Numbered from the stretch's first letter, positions 53,961 to 63,363 are shown. The stretch is 64,000 nucleotides of DNA from Oleispirillum sp963668495 (GCA_963668495.1 OY764545.1:1240001-1304000), one strand, 5' to 3'. The notes: generated from the letters alone by a model not told the origin. Numbers and translations: made by a program.

Positions 53961-55123
53961 GCCAGAACCCCAAGCTCCCTACCCACATCCGCAAACAGGG
54001 ATGCGGCGCGTTCAAGGTCGGATTTGTCGTGCGCCCGGGTTACGGTCAGGCGCAAGCGGGAGGTTCCCGGCGGTACGGTCGGCGGACGAATGGCACTGCA
54101 AAGAATGGCATGATCGGTCAGGCGTTCGGCAAATGCCGTAGTCTTGTGGTTGTCCCCGACCATAATTGGCAAGATCGGTGAACTGAACGGCAACATGGAA
54201 AACCCGGCTTGTTCCAGCAAGCCATGCATGTATTGGGCGCGTTCCATCAGATCCTGACACAGGGCATCGCCATGTGTGTTGAAGTGTTCCACAGCGGCAA
54301 GGGATGCGGCGATGCAGGCCGGTGGCAGGCCGGTGGAATAAATGAAGCTGCGGGCGCGATTGATGATCAAGGCACGCAAAGCATGGGAACAGGCGACATA
54401 ACCGCCGTAACTGCCAAAAGATTTACCCATGCCGCAGGTAATTACATCCGGTTTCAGGCCAAGGGCTTTGCACATGCCTGCGCCGTTGGGGCCAAGCACG
54501 CCGACACCGTGGCTTTCATCAACCATCAGCATGGCGTTGTGGCGTTTGGCGCAGTCGGCAATCTCTTGCAAGGGTGCAATATCACCGTCCATGCTGAATA
54601 CAGAGTCCGTGATCACCAGACGGGTTTGCCCGTCTTGGGCAGGGTGTTTGCTCAGCAGGTCGTCAAGGTGTTGCACATCGTTATGGCGATAGCGATGCCA
54701 TTTAACGCCCGCCATCAGCGCGCCATCAATCAGGCTGGCGTGGTTCAGGCGGTCACAGAAGATCGCAGCGTGATCCCCAGCCAAAGCCGGGATCACGCCA
54801 AGGTTGGTTAAAAACCCGCTGCCAAACACAAGGGAACTTTCCGTGCCCATCAGGTCAGCGAGTGCGGTTTCCAGGTCTTCATGGATCGACAGGTGCCCGG
54901 TGGTTAGGCGTGACCCGCCGGAACCGCAGCCCAATTGTTCTACCGCCGCGATGGAGGCATCCTTAAGGGCTCGGTCGTGGGCAAGGTCCAGATAGTCGTT
55001 GGATGAAAAGTTAAGCCAGTCCCGACCATTCATGGACAGTTTGCCGCGATTTTCGGGCAGTGTCCGCAAATGGCGCATCAGTCCGCGCTGTTTCAAATCA
55101 TCCAGAGCCTGTTCCGGGTTCAT
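53957..55123 (-). CDS. bioF: 8-amino-7-oxononanoate synthase
   Basis: PLP condensation of pimeloyl-ACP and alanine to KAPA. FSSNDYLDLAHD, DESHGVGVLGPNG and the Lys in MGKSFGSYGG are motifs. 388 residues. It overlaps the esterase gene by four bases; bioB ends 38 bases upstream. Confidence 0.94.
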   Translation of the reverse strand: MNPEQALDDLKQRGLMRHLRTLPENRGKLSMNGRDWLNFSSNDYLDLAHDRALKDASIAAVEQLGCGSGGSRLTTGHLSIHEDLETALADLMGTESSLVFGSGFLTNLGVIPALAGDHAAIFCDRLNHASLIDGALMAGVKWHRYRHNDVQHLDDLLSKHPAQDGQTRLVITDSVFSMDGDIAPLQEIADCAKRHNAMLMVDESHGVGVLGPNGAGMCKALGLKPDVITCGMGKSFGSYGGYVACSHALRALIINRARSFIYSTGLPPACIAASLAAVEHFNTHGDALCQDLMERAQYMHGLLEQAGFSMLPFSSPILPIMVGDNHKTTAFAERLTDHAILCSAIRPPTVPPGTSRLRLTVTRAHDKSDLERAASLFADVGRELGVLA

Positions 55124-55160
55124 GTTTTTTATCCTGTCCTGTGTCTCCAGGTGTTACGTC

Positions 55161-56174
55161 TTATTCGGCGGCTTCGGAGCCGACCGAGTCTTCACTTGCG
55201 GATTCCAGTTCCAGCTCGAATCCAAGGTCTTTAATCATGTCGATCGCAGCGTCAGAGCATTGTCCGCCGCTGGTCAGGTAGCCTTCAACAAAGATCGAGT
55301 TGGCAGCATACATGGACAAAGGTTGCAGTGAACGCATGTGGTATTCTCGTCCACCTGCGACCCGCAGGTCAACGTCCGGGTGCATAAACCGCAACAGCGA
55401 CAAAGCTTTTAGGCATTTGCGCGGTGTCAGGTTCGGTGTCATATCGCCGAATGGCGTTCCTTTGACCGGAATCAGGAAGTTCAGCGGTATGGACGCCGGT
55501 TGCAACAGACGCAGTTCTTCGAACATGTCAAAGATATCTTCGTCGCTTTCACCCTGACCAAGAATGCCGCCGGAGCAAACATCCAGTCCAACCGATTTCG
55601 CCCGTCGCAGGTTTTCCACACGTTCCGCATAGGTATGGGATGTGCAGATTTTTTCATAGTATTTCGGGCTGGTGTTCAAGTTGTGATTGATGCGGTCCAG
55701 ACCGGCATCTTTCAGCATTTGAACCTGTTCCAGTGTCAGGAAGCCAATGGATAGGCACAGCTCAATCGGGCTTTCCCGTTTGATGTCGCGCACCATATCG
55801 GCCAGCGTCTGGATTTCTTTATTCGTCGGTTGTCCGCCGCTCAAGGCCATGCAATAGCGTTTGGCATCCATGGCGGTTGCGCGTTTGGCTTCTGCGACGG
55901 TTTTGTCAGTTTCCCACAGCTTATATTTTTCAATCGGTGCCTGAGAGACACGAGATTGTGAGCAATAGCTGCAATCTTCACCGCACAGGCCGCTTTTGAT
56001 GTTGCTCAAAAGCTGCACGTGCACCTTGTCACCGCGATAGTGGCGGCGGACGCGGTACGCGGCGGCAAGGATGGTTAAAACTTCAGAGTCAGGAGCGGTT
56101 AGAATGCCCATAGCCTGTTCACGGCTAAGAGGCTGCTTCGCTATCGCCTGATCAGCGATGGCATCATAGTTCAT
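55161..56174 (-). CDS. bioB: Biotin synthase
   Basis: Radical-SAM enzyme inserting sulfur into dethiobiotin. The CGEDCSYCSQS cluster motif is near residue 55; the second cluster ligands lie later in the barrel. 337 residues from the ATG at 56174, with GGGGAA upstream; the frame is open 31 codons more but lacks a ribosome site. It is the first gene of the biotin run. Confidence 0.96.
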   Translation of the reverse strand: MNYDAIADQAIAKQPLSREQAMGILTAPDSEVLTILAAAYRVRRHYRGDKVHVQLLSNIKSGLCGEDCSYCSQSRVSQAPIEKYKLWETDKTVAEAKRATAMDAKRYCMALSGGQPTNKEIQTLADMVRDIKRESPIELCLSIGFLTLEQVQMLKDAGLDRINHNLNTSPKYYEKICTSHTYAERVENLRRAKSVGLDVCSGGILGQGESDEDIFDMFEELRLLQPASIPLNFLIPVKGTPFGDMTPNLTPRKCLKALSLLRFMHPDVDLRVAGGREYHMRSLQPLSMYAANSIFVEGYLTSGGQCSDAAIDMIKDLGFELELESASEDSVGSEAAE

Positions 56175-56284
56175 GGCGGTTCCCCTTCCGTCCATTTGAA
56201 AATGGAGCGGAACATACCCGCCTCTGACTCTTATGTCCAGAAAGCTGGCGGCATCAAACCTACCCATTTTGACGGTTTTATGGC

Positions 56285-56312
56285 ATTAACCCGTGGAAAG
56301 GTCATGGTTTAT
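56285..56312. promoter_or_regulatory. BirA-box-like inverted repeat upstream of bioB
   Basis: ATTAACC (56285-56291) and GGTTTAT (56306-56312) are inverted, with one mismatch and a 14-base spacer. This matches the inner part of the BirA operator layout known from other bacteria. It lies 111 bases upstream of bioB, in the divergent region with the DUF1285 gene. No BirA gene is in the window and many Alphaproteobacteria use BioR, so the call is tentative. Confidence 0.4.
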
Positions 56313-56465
56313 CGTGATGTGGTCACATTTTGTTGCGATTTTATAAGCCTCTGTTCGTTTTTCGGGGGGATGCGAAGCGGTTGGGACTTCCCGGAAAACA
56401 ATCCGTTCCCATATATAAGGGCAGGGAAGGCTTTGGTCTGATTTGTTGGGTGAAGGATGGTGTGT

Positions 56466-57020
56466 ATGGGCTCTTTTGCGATGCCTCGGCCCGATTCTGT
56501 ACTGCGTGTTCGTCACGCCCAAGAGGCTGCCGCCGGGGGTGATACGCAGCATCGGTTACATATCGATAGGCGCGGTGTATGGCGGTACGGCGGTTCGCCA
56601 TTTGTGCGTAAAGAAATGGTGTGTTTGTTGGCGTCTTGTTTGCGGAAAACGGCAACCGGAGAATACGAGGTCAGCCTACCCAATGAGCCGCGCCCGATTC
56701 CGGTGGATGTGGATGATGTGCCGTTTTTGGCGGTGGAGCTGTTCTGTGCCGGAAGTGGGGCCGAACAGATTTTGAGTATGCGCACCAATGTGGATCACAT
56801 CGTGTCCATCGGTCCTGATAATCCCATGTATCTGGCAGAAGACCCAGACACGGGCGAAGAAGTTCCCTATATTGATATGGGGCAAGGCATGTCCGCGCGG
56901 ATTTCCCGTACGGTGTTTTATGAACTGGTGGCATTGGCCGATATGCGGGATGTCGCCGGGAGTGAAGAGGTAGGTGTATGGAGCAATCGGCAGTTTTTTG
57001 TTCTGGGCAGCTTGATCTGA
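56466..57020 (+). CDS. DUF1285 family protein
   Basis: The 184-residue protein has the DUF1285 pattern: LHIDRRGVWRYGGSPFVRKEMV near residue 28, IPVDVDDVPFLA, and ISRTVFYELVALA. Function is unknown. The ATG at 56466 was chosen because GAAGG lies nine bases before it; an ATG at 56457 sits directly on that site. It overlaps the next gene by 43 bases. Confidence 0.85.
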   Translation: MGSFAMPRPDSVLRVRHAQEAAAGGDTQHRLHIDRRGVWRYGGSPFVRKEMVCLLASCLRKTATGEYEVSLPNEPRPIPVDVDDVPFLAVELFCAGSGAEQILSMRTNVDHIVSIGPDNPMYLAEDPDTGEEVPYIDMGQGMSARISRTVFYELVALADMRDVAGSEEVGVWSNRQFFVLGSLI

Positions 57021-57673
57021 GCGCACTTTCCATTCCGTGTATTCGTCAGAAGCTGAAGGCACTTGGCCCGCGTCCGGTGCTGTCGGACCTTGGCGTGTCA
57101 GATGCATTGAATGGGGAGCATAAGGCGTTGTCTGTAACGCCTGGACGTGAATACTGGCGCCCCACATTGAACAATACACGTCCGGCAGGGGTTTTGGTGC
57201 CCTTGGTGGATCGACCGGACGGGTTGAATTTGCTGTTGACCCGGCGGACCGACCATCTGAAAGACCACGCGGGACAAATTTCCTTCCCCGGCGGTGGTTA
57301 TGAACAGCATGACACCAGTATTGTCGCGACGGCGCTCAGGGAAACTAATGAGGAAATCGGCGTGGCGGAGGACCGGGTAACTGTGCTTGGGACATTGCCC
57401 AAATACGTTACGATCAGTGCCTACGCCATTACTCCGGTCGTGGGGGTGATCGTGCCGCCTTATGACATGCGTCTTGATCCCAACGAAGTTGCCGATGCCT
57501 TCGAAGTGCCGTTGGCCCATGTGCTGAATCCCGCCAATCATCAGCGGCATTTCCGTGAAGAAAAAGGCGTGCGGCGCGGGTTCTATGCCATTCCCTATGG
57601 CGACCGCCTAATTTGGGGGGCGACCGCCGGAATATTGGTCAATTTCTCGCGCATGTTGGGGGAAGATGATTAA
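56978..57673 (+). CDS. CoA pyrophosphatase-type NUDIX hydrolase
   Basis: 231 residues. The NUDIX box (about residues 105-127) has the core GGGYEQHDTSIVATALRETNEEIG-type sequence; TRRTDHLKDHAGQISFPGG before it is typical of CoA/acyl-CoA diphosphatases (NudL/PCD1). The ATG has GAGGT upstream. It overlaps DUF1285 before and the small membrane protein after; a cotranscribed run. Confidence 0.85.
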   Translation: MEQSAVFCSGQLDLSALSIPCIRQKLKALGPRPVLSDLGVSDALNGEHKALSVTPGREYWRPTLNNTRPAGVLVPLVDRPDGLNLLLTRRTDHLKDHAGQISFPGGGYEQHDTSIVATALRETNEEIGVAEDRVTVLGTLPKYVTISAYAITPVVGVIVPPYDMRLDPNEVADAFEVPLAHVLNPANHQRHFREEKGVRRGFYAIPYGDRLIWGATAGILVNFSRMLGEDD

Positions 57674-57938
57674 GTATCTTTTGCCCTTTCTCGCGCCGTT
57701 TGTTGGCTATTACATCTGGCTGCGTTTGATGCGGTTGTTTGGTCGGGAACGGGATTGGAAACACCCGTGGCATTGGCTGTTTTTGCTTGGGACGTTGTGC
57801 ATTCTTGGCATGTATGCGTATTTTGCCAGCTTCGGTGCCCCGGCAGGGTCGGTTTACGTGCCGCCGGAATATAGGGATGGCAAGATCATTCCGGGTCATC
57901 ATTTGCCCGCCGTAACTGATAAGAAAACTTCTCCTTAA
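57666..57938 (+). CDS. Small membrane protein (DUF6111-like)
   Basis: 90 residues with two hydrophobic segments (YLLPFLAPFVGYYIWLR and WHWLFLLGTLCILGMYAYF), ending in a soluble tail with YVPPEYRDGKIIPGHH. It overlaps the NUDIX gene by eight bases and precedes cca. A DUF6111-like small protein is common at this place in Rhodospirillales; no function known. Confidence 0.7.
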   Translation: MIKYLLPFLAPFVGYYIWLRLMRLFGRERDWKHPWHWLFLLGTLCILGMYAYFASFGAPAGSVYVPPEYRDGKIIPGHHLPAVTDKKTSP

Positions 57939-58034
57939 CAATCCATGCAATCTTCTTGATTATGGGTGTCCCCAGTGTGCGGTCAGGACGTGCCCGACTG
58001 TTGCTGTGGGATGTCGTAAGGTATTGGAGATACT

Positions 58035-59336
58035 ATGGAAGCATTGGGGCAGTTGTCGCCACAAGACTGGTTGCAACATTCGGATACCCGCACGGTGATG
58101 CAGGCGTTGCAGGCTCGGGGTGCGACGGCACGTTTCGCCGGGGGCTGCGTACGTGATGCCATCTTGGGCTTGCCGGTCCATGATGTGGACATCGCCATTG
58201 ACTGCGCACCCGAAGAAACCATGGCTCTTTTGCAGGCGGCAGGCATTCGTGCAATCCCAACCGGACTTGCGCACGGGACTGTGACGGCGGTTCTGCCAGA
58301 TCATACCTTTGAAATCACGACGCTGCGCAAGGATATCGAAACCGATGGTCGTCATGCCGTGGTGGATTTTACCGATGATTGGGATGCAGATGCTGCCCGT
58401 CGGGATTTAACCATTAATGCCCTGTATGCGGATTTGGACGGCACTGTGTATGACCCGTGCCATGGCCTTGCGGATTTGGGTGCGGGTCGGGTGCGTTTTG
58501 TCGGCAATGCGGAGCATCGAATTGGCGAAGATGTCCTGAGACTGCTGCGCTTTTTCCGTTTCTATGGGCGGTTTGGCAAGCCTCCGGCTAACCCGGATGC
58601 CCTAAGTGCATGTCGAAAATTGGCACATCGTATTCCAGAGTTATCTGGTGAACGCATACGTTCGGAAATGCTGCGGATTTTGGCGGGGCACGACCCGGGT
58701 GAAGTGTTGGTTCTGATGCGGGGGGAAGGTGTGACACCTTGGTTATTCTCCCATGACATTAATCCCGGACGTTTGCGGGTTCTGGCTTGGCTGGAAAGCC
58801 GCGGTATTGTTGCAGAAAATGTCCACGCAGACCCGTTGCGGCGGCTGGCGGCACTGATTTTACAGGACAGCCCGGAGGCCACAGCCGCAGCCCTCACCGA
58901 CGTGTCGCAACGTTGGCGTTTGTCCAATTCGGAAACCGAGCGTTTGAAAAAGGCTCTGGTGTTGCCGCCCAGTGTAATGCCCTTATCCGTGACTTCCACA
59001 CTACCTGAAGCCCGCAAAGCCCTTTATTGTTTGGGAGAACAGGCATACCGCGACCATGTGCTGTTGGCTTGGGCAACGTATCGTTATGCTTACGGAGCCA
59101 TGGGGCCGAAACCGGGGGCGCAAGGGACAATGTGTTGGGATTGCCTGTTGCGCGTGCCGCAAACCGCACCGCCGCCAGAGTTTCCACTCAGTGGTCGGGA
59201 TGTTGTGGCGATGGGGCTATCGCCGGGGCCGCAAGTTGGCACCTTGTTGCGGCAGGTGGAAACAGAGTGGATAGCCGATGATTTTCAGAAAGATCGACAA
59301 CACTTGTTAGCGCGTCTGTCAGAGTTATCGGCATAG
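58035..59336 (+). CDS. CCA tRNA nucleotidyltransferase / poly(A)-polymerase family
   Basis: 433 residues. The nucleotidyltransferase motif GGCVRDAILGLPVHDVDIAI at residues 36-55 contains the two metal Asp; RRDLTINALYADLDG and GEDVLRLLRFFRFYGRFG follow. It adds or repairs the 3' CCA of tRNA. The two-helix C-terminal half is shorter in domain content than the E. coli HD-domain form. It is at the end of the DUF1285-NUDIX-DUF6111 group, the usual alphaproteobacterial order. Confidence 0.9.
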   Translation: MEALGQLSPQDWLQHSDTRTVMQALQARGATARFAGGCVRDAILGLPVHDVDIAIDCAPEETMALLQAAGIRAIPTGLAHGTVTAVLPDHTFEITTLRKDIETDGRHAVVDFTDDWDADAARRDLTINALYADLDGTVYDPCHGLADLGAGRVRFVGNAEHRIGEDVLRLLRFFRFYGRFGKPPANPDALSACRKLAHRIPELSGERIRSEMLRILAGHDPGEVLVLMRGEGVTPWLFSHDINPGRLRVLAWLESRGIVAENVHADPLRRLAALILQDSPEATAAALTDVSQRWRLSNSETERLKKALVLPPSVMPLSVTSTLPEARKALYCLGEQAYRDHVLLAWATYRYAYGAMGPKPGAQGTMCWDCLLRVPQTAPPPEFPLSGRDVVAMGLSPGPQVGTLLRQVETEWIADDFQKDRQHLLARLSELSA

Positions 59337-59415
59337 GGGCAAGTGATCGCGGTCATTTCCCGTAACCCGTTTTTCGCGTTAGGGTATTTCTGTCTGGCGG
59401 GAAAGGAAATATGCC

Positions 59416-60093
59416 GTGGGTAAGCATTCCGTATGCTTTTTCGGAGATGAAGTCATGCTGGGTCTAAGTGACCCGGATGGTTGTGGCTGGGTTCATCGTC
59501 TGGCCCGGATCGAGCGTGACCACGGTCATTTTCTGGTGCCCTATGTGCAGGCGGTGGAGGGGGAAACCACGGCCTCCTTATCTTCGCATTGGCAGGATGA
59601 GGCCCGTAATCGTTTGAGTGGTCTTCCGGCATCGGCTCTGCTGTTTTGCTTTGGCTTACATGATCAGGCTGCGGATCAGGGGGATTTGCAGGTGTCGTTG
59701 CAAGATAGCCTGCATTTTGCCGAGGCCATTATAACTGAGGCAATCGCATGGCGTACCGTGTTTTGGCTTGGGCCACCACCGTTGGCCTGTGGAACGAGGG
59801 GACAGCACCGCAATGGGCGTCCCCTGCTGTATGATCAGGTCCGGGTTCATGCGTTGTCACAGGCTTTTGCCGGAATTGCGCAGCGTGTCGGAGTGCCGTT
59901 CTTGGATCTTAGCACCGCGTTGCATGCGTCATCGCGATACATGCGGGCGGTGCGTGATGGACGTGGTGTCGCCCCAAACAGCGATGGTCATGACATGCTG
60001 GCAGAGGCTGTTTCCGTTTGGAAACCGTGGCGTGAGTGGTTGGATCAGGGGATTTCTCCGAACTTCTGCCGCTTGGCTGAGCATCGGTCGTGA
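59416..60093 (+). CDS. SGNH/GDSL-hydrolase-like protein lacking catalytic Ser and Asn
   Basis: 225 residues from a GTG start. The family framework is present: the strand and turn FFGDEVMLGLSDPDGCGW (block I), GLHD at 80-83 (block III) and DGHD at 190-193 (block V). In block I the nucleophile Ser of GDS is Glu (Glu12), and in block III the expected Asn of GxND is His. The Asp-x-His of block V is intact. It is probably a non-hydrolytic relative, or one with changed chemistry. It follows cca and is convergent with trmL. Confidence 0.75.
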   Translation: MGKHSVCFFGDEVMLGLSDPDGCGWVHRLARIERDHGHFLVPYVQAVEGETTASLSSHWQDEARNRLSGLPASALLFCFGLHDQAADQGDLQVSLQDSLHFAEAIITEAIAWRTVFWLGPPPLACGTRGQHRNGRPLLYDQVRVHALSQAFAGIAQRVGVPFLDLSTALHASSRYMRAVRDGRGVAPNSDGHDMLAEAVSVWKPWREWLDQGISPNFCRLAEHRS

Positions 60094-60106
60094 GTTCAGA
60101 TTGACC

Positions 60107-60568
60107 TCAGATAGAGACTGCCGGAAAGCCGTGGGTCTGACGTAGCCCTTCGGCAATGGCAATGGCTGCGGATTGTGCCACATTCAGTGACCGCGTGCCT
60201 GAACGCATAGGGATAATAACCCGAGCCTCGGCAGCGGCATGGACATCATGCGGTACGCCCGCGCTTTCACGTCCCATCAACAAAATATCATCGGTCTGAA
60301 ATTGGAATTCAGGTAGCGGACGCGCACCGGTTGTTGTCATTAAAACTTTGCGGGCGGTTGGGTGTGCCGCGACAAATGCTTCCCATGATGTGTGGCGGGT
60401 CATGTCAACATGGTCGAGGTAGTCCATACCAACGCGTCGTAATTTTTTGTCGTCCCAGATGAAGCCAAGCGGTTCAATAATGTCGAGAGGAACGTCAAAG
60501 CACGCACACAAACGTGCGATGGCGGCAACATTTTGCGGAATATCAGGTTGGTAAAGGGCAATGCGCAT
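60107..60568 (-). CDS. trmL: tRNA (cytidine/uridine34-2'-O)-methyltransferase
   Basis: SPOUT-family enzyme modifying the wobble base of leucine tRNAs in E. coli. MRIALYQPDIPQNVAAIARL, FGRES-type GRESAGVP and IPMRSGTRSLNVAQSAAIA carry the knot. 153 residues from the ATG at 60568; a start at 60613 would add 15 residues with no ribosome site. Confidence 0.92.
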   Translation of the reverse strand: MRIALYQPDIPQNVAAIARLCACFDVPLDIIEPLGFIWDDKKLRRVGMDYLDHVDMTRHTSWEAFVAAHPTARKVLMTTTGARPLPEFQFQTDDILLMGRESAGVPHDVHAAAEARVIIPMRSGTRSLNVAQSAAIAIAEGLRQTHGFPAVSI

Positions 60569-60731
60569 GGGAAAACCAATGGTTGGAAGATGACAGAAAT
60601 CAGGTAAGATCAAATAGCGGCGACTTTTTTCATATATGTTATGATTTTACGCGTTAAGCTCTAAAAATGTGGGTACAGAATTCCTAGGTTTTGCACAAGT
60701 GTTGATGAGTTGATGTAAGAACGAGGGGAAA

Positions 60732-61271
60732 ATGGCGGAAAATTCTACGGATGCTGCACCGACCTCGCGGCGTGATTTCTTGCTTCATGCAACGACTGCC
60801 GTCGGTGTAACTGGGGCAGCCGTTGCGGTCTGGCCGTTTGTTGACAGCCTGAATCCGGCTGCGGATACCCGCGCCCTGTCCACGATTGAGGTGGATTTAA
60901 CGCCGATTGCTGTCGGTCAGGCCATTACCGTGAAATGGCGCGGCAAGCCCGTGTTCATTCGTCGCCGAACGCCGGAGGAAATTGCCACGGCGGAAAGTGT
61001 CAATCCCGACGACTTGCGTGATCCGCAAACCGATGCGGAACGTGTGACCAAGCCGGAATGGCTGGTCCTTGTCGGTGTTTGTACGCACCTTGGGTGTGTT
61101 CCCTCAGGCCAGAAACCAGCAGATCAGCGTGGTGAATATGGCGGTTGGTACTGTCCGTGCCATGGCTCGCACTATGACACGTCCGGTCGCATCCGTAAGG
61201 GCCCCGCACCATTGAATATGGCTGTTCCGGCTTATTCATTCCTTAGTGACTCCCTGATTCGCATTGGCTAG
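60732..61271 (+). CDS. petA: Ubiquinol-cytochrome c reductase Rieske iron-sulfur subunit
   Basis: Rieske [2Fe-2S] subunit of the bc1 complex. The N-terminus has a Tat motif SRRDFLLH followed by a membrane segment. The cluster ligands are in CTHLGC and CPCHGSHY (about residues 117-143). 179 residues. It opens the petA-petBC operon; the fused petBC begins 36 bases later. Confidence 0.96.
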   Translation: MAENSTDAAPTSRRDFLLHATTAVGVTGAAVAVWPFVDSLNPAADTRALSTIEVDLTPIAVGQAITVKWRGKPVFIRRRTPEEIATAESVNPDDLRDPQTDAERVTKPEWLVLVGVCTHLGCVPSGQKPADQRGEYGGWYCPCHGSHYDTSGRIRKGPAPLNMAVPAYSFLSDSLIRIG

Positions 61272-61307
61272 GGACTGTTCAGGATTTTGGGTTGGAGATG
61301 ACAGAAC

Positions 61308-63299
61308 ATGACTGCGCCTAATAAAAAGCAAGCCGTAATTAATTGGATCGAAGACCGCCTGCCCATCATTTCCCTGATGAAGCATAGTGCCGTTGATTAT
61401 CCCGCACCGAAAAATCTGAATTACTGGTGGAACTATGGTTCCCTCGCCGGGTTTATGCTGGTGGTGATGATTGTGTCCGGCCTGTTCCTTGCCATGCATT
61501 ATACGCCGCATGTGGACATGGCCTTTGACAGTGTCGAACGTATTATGCGGGATGTGAACTATGGCTGGTTGATCCGCTACATACACATGAACGGCGCATC
61601 CATGTTCTTTATCCTGGTCTACATCCACATTTTCCGTGGGTTGTACTATGGATCGTACAAACCGCCGCGGGAATTGCTGTGGTGGGTCGGCTTGGTCATT
61701 TTCATTCTGATGATGGCAACCGCATTCATGGGCTATGTGCTGCCTTGGGGGCAGATGAGCCTGTGGGGCGCAACGGTGATTACCAACCTGTTTTCTGCCG
61801 TGCCTGTGGTCGGGGATACCATTGTGACCCTACTGTGGGGTGGGTTCTCGGTTGATAATCCGACATTGAATCGCTTCTTCGTTCTACACTTCATGCTGCC
61901 GTTTGTGATTTTTGGCGTGGTGTTCATTCACGTTTGGGCGTTGCACACGGTGAAATCCAACAATCCGCTGGGTATTGACGTCAAAGGCCCGCAGGACACC
62001 ATTCCGTTCCATCCTTACTACACGGTCAAGGACCTGTTCGGCATTGGCGTATTCCTGATCATCTTTTCGATTTTTATTTTCTGGTATCCCAATTATTTGG
62101 GCCACCCGGACAACTACATCCCGGCAGACCCGATGGTGACGCCGCCGCACATCGTGCCGGAATGGTATTTCCTGCCGTTCTATGCCATTTTGCGGGCAAT
62201 CCCGGATAAGCTTCTGGGTGTGATTGCCATGTTCTCCGCCATCTTGATCTTGTTTGCGTTGCCGTGGTTGGATCGGTCCAAAGTACGATCTGCCACCTTC
62301 CGCCCATTGTTCAAAATTGCATTTTGGGTGTTTGTGGTGGATTGTCTGGTGCTTGGCTATGTGGGGGCGATGCCGGCGGAAGGCATTTGGATTCCCATTG
62401 GTCAGGTTGCGACCTTCTATTACTTCCTGCATTTCCTTGTCCTGTTGCCGGTGATTTCAAAGATCGAAAAACCGCTGCCATTGCCGGAAAGCATCAGTGA
62501 ACCCGTGATTAAGTCCGGGGGCGCGTCTGGAGCCAAATCTGCGGTTAAGGCGATGATTGTTGCGGCAGTGCTGGCGGTTTCCGGTGGGACGGCTGCGCAG
62601 GCCGCATCTGGAAACGCAGAATTGCACCACCCGGATTGGAGCTGGTCTGGCGTATTTGGCACCTATGATGAAGCACAGCTCCGTCGAGGCTACAAAGTCT
62701 ATCGTGAGGTCTGTTCGGCGTGCCACGGTATGAAGTTACGCGCATTCCGCAATCTGGAAGATTTGGGCTACACGGAAGATGCCGTGAAACAGATTGCCGC
62801 GTCGTATCAGATTACGGATGGTCCCGATGAATATGGTGACATGTTTGAACGTAAGGGATTGCCGTCGGATACATTTCCGGCGCCGTTCCCGAATGATCAA
62901 GCCGCCAAAGCCGCCAATGGTGGCGCATTACCGCCGGACCTGTCCCTGATAACCAAGGCCCGTTTCGGTGGAGCGGATTATGTGTATTCCCTGTTGCTGG
63001 GCTATGAAACGCCGCCGCTTAGTGTGGAATTGCCAGCCGGGAAATATTACAACACGGTCTTTGCTGGCAACGCGATTTCTATGCCGCCGCAAATCATGGA
63101 TGGCATGGTTGAATTCACCGATGGGACCCCCAGCAATTCAGAGCAAATTGCCCGCGATGTGACCGCATTCCTGCAATGGGCAGCAGAGCCAGAACTGGAA
63201 CAACGGCACGCCATGGGTGTAAAGGTTGTCCTGTTCTTGTTCTTTGCGACGGTCCTGTTCTATGCATTGAAACGTCGGATCTGGTCTGACGTGCATTAA
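61308..63299 (+). CDS. fbcH: Fused cytochrome b / cytochrome c1 precursor
   Basis: 663 residues. The first 400 or so are cytochrome b: the heme-binding His pairs (YIHMNGASMFF, FIHVW) and the PEWYFLPFYAILR quinol-site loop. After a short linker (residues 400-410) comes a signal-peptide-like segment AMIVAAVLAVSGGTAAQA ending at residue 432. The rest is cytochrome c1: heme motif CSACH at 469-473, axial Met592 (ISMPPQ) and a C-terminal membrane anchor. The design matches FbcH of Bradyrhizobium, which is cut into two proteins after export; the same cut is predicted after Ala432 here. Confidence 0.95.
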   Translation: MTAPNKKQAVINWIEDRLPIISLMKHSAVDYPAPKNLNYWWNYGSLAGFMLVVMIVSGLFLAMHYTPHVDMAFDSVERIMRDVNYGWLIRYIHMNGASMFFILVYIHIFRGLYYGSYKPPRELLWWVGLVIFILMMATAFMGYVLPWGQMSLWGATVITNLFSAVPVVGDTIVTLLWGGFSVDNPTLNRFFVLHFMLPFVIFGVVFIHVWALHTVKSNNPLGIDVKGPQDTIPFHPYYTVKDLFGIGVFLIIFSIFIFWYPNYLGHPDNYIPADPMVTPPHIVPEWYFLPFYAILRAIPDKLLGVIAMFSAILILFALPWLDRSKVRSATFRPLFKIAFWVFVVDCLVLGYVGAMPAEGIWIPIGQVATFYYFLHFLVLLPVISKIEKPLPLPESISEPVIKSGGASGAKSAVKAMIVAAVLAVSGGTAAQAASGNAELHHPDWSWSGVFGTYDEAQLRRGYKVYREVCSACHGMKLRAFRNLEDLGYTEDAVKQIAASYQITDGPDEYGDMFERKGLPSDTFPAPFPNDQAAKAANGGALPPDLSLITKARFGGADYVYSLLLGYETPPLSVELPAGKYYNTVFAGNAISMPPQIMDGMVEFTDGTPSNSEQIARDVTAFLQWAAEPELEQRHAMGVKVVLFLFFATVLFYALKRRIWSDVH

Positions 63300-63322
63300 G
63301 CGAATTGCTCGCCTTGTTTTGC

Positions 63323-63363
63323 AGCCCCCTGACGCGTATGCTCTATGCCTCAGGGGGCTTTTT
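63323..63363 (+). terminator. Terminator after the cytochrome b/c1 gene
   Basis: AGCCCCCTGA (63323-63332) pairs with TCAGGGGGCT (63350-63359) and TTTTT follows. Confidence 0.9.

Noticed and set aside
56410..56419. BioR-like box TTATATATGG (minus strand) upstream of bioB
   Set aside because: Only about 7 of 10 positions match and it lies about 240 bases from the bioB start.
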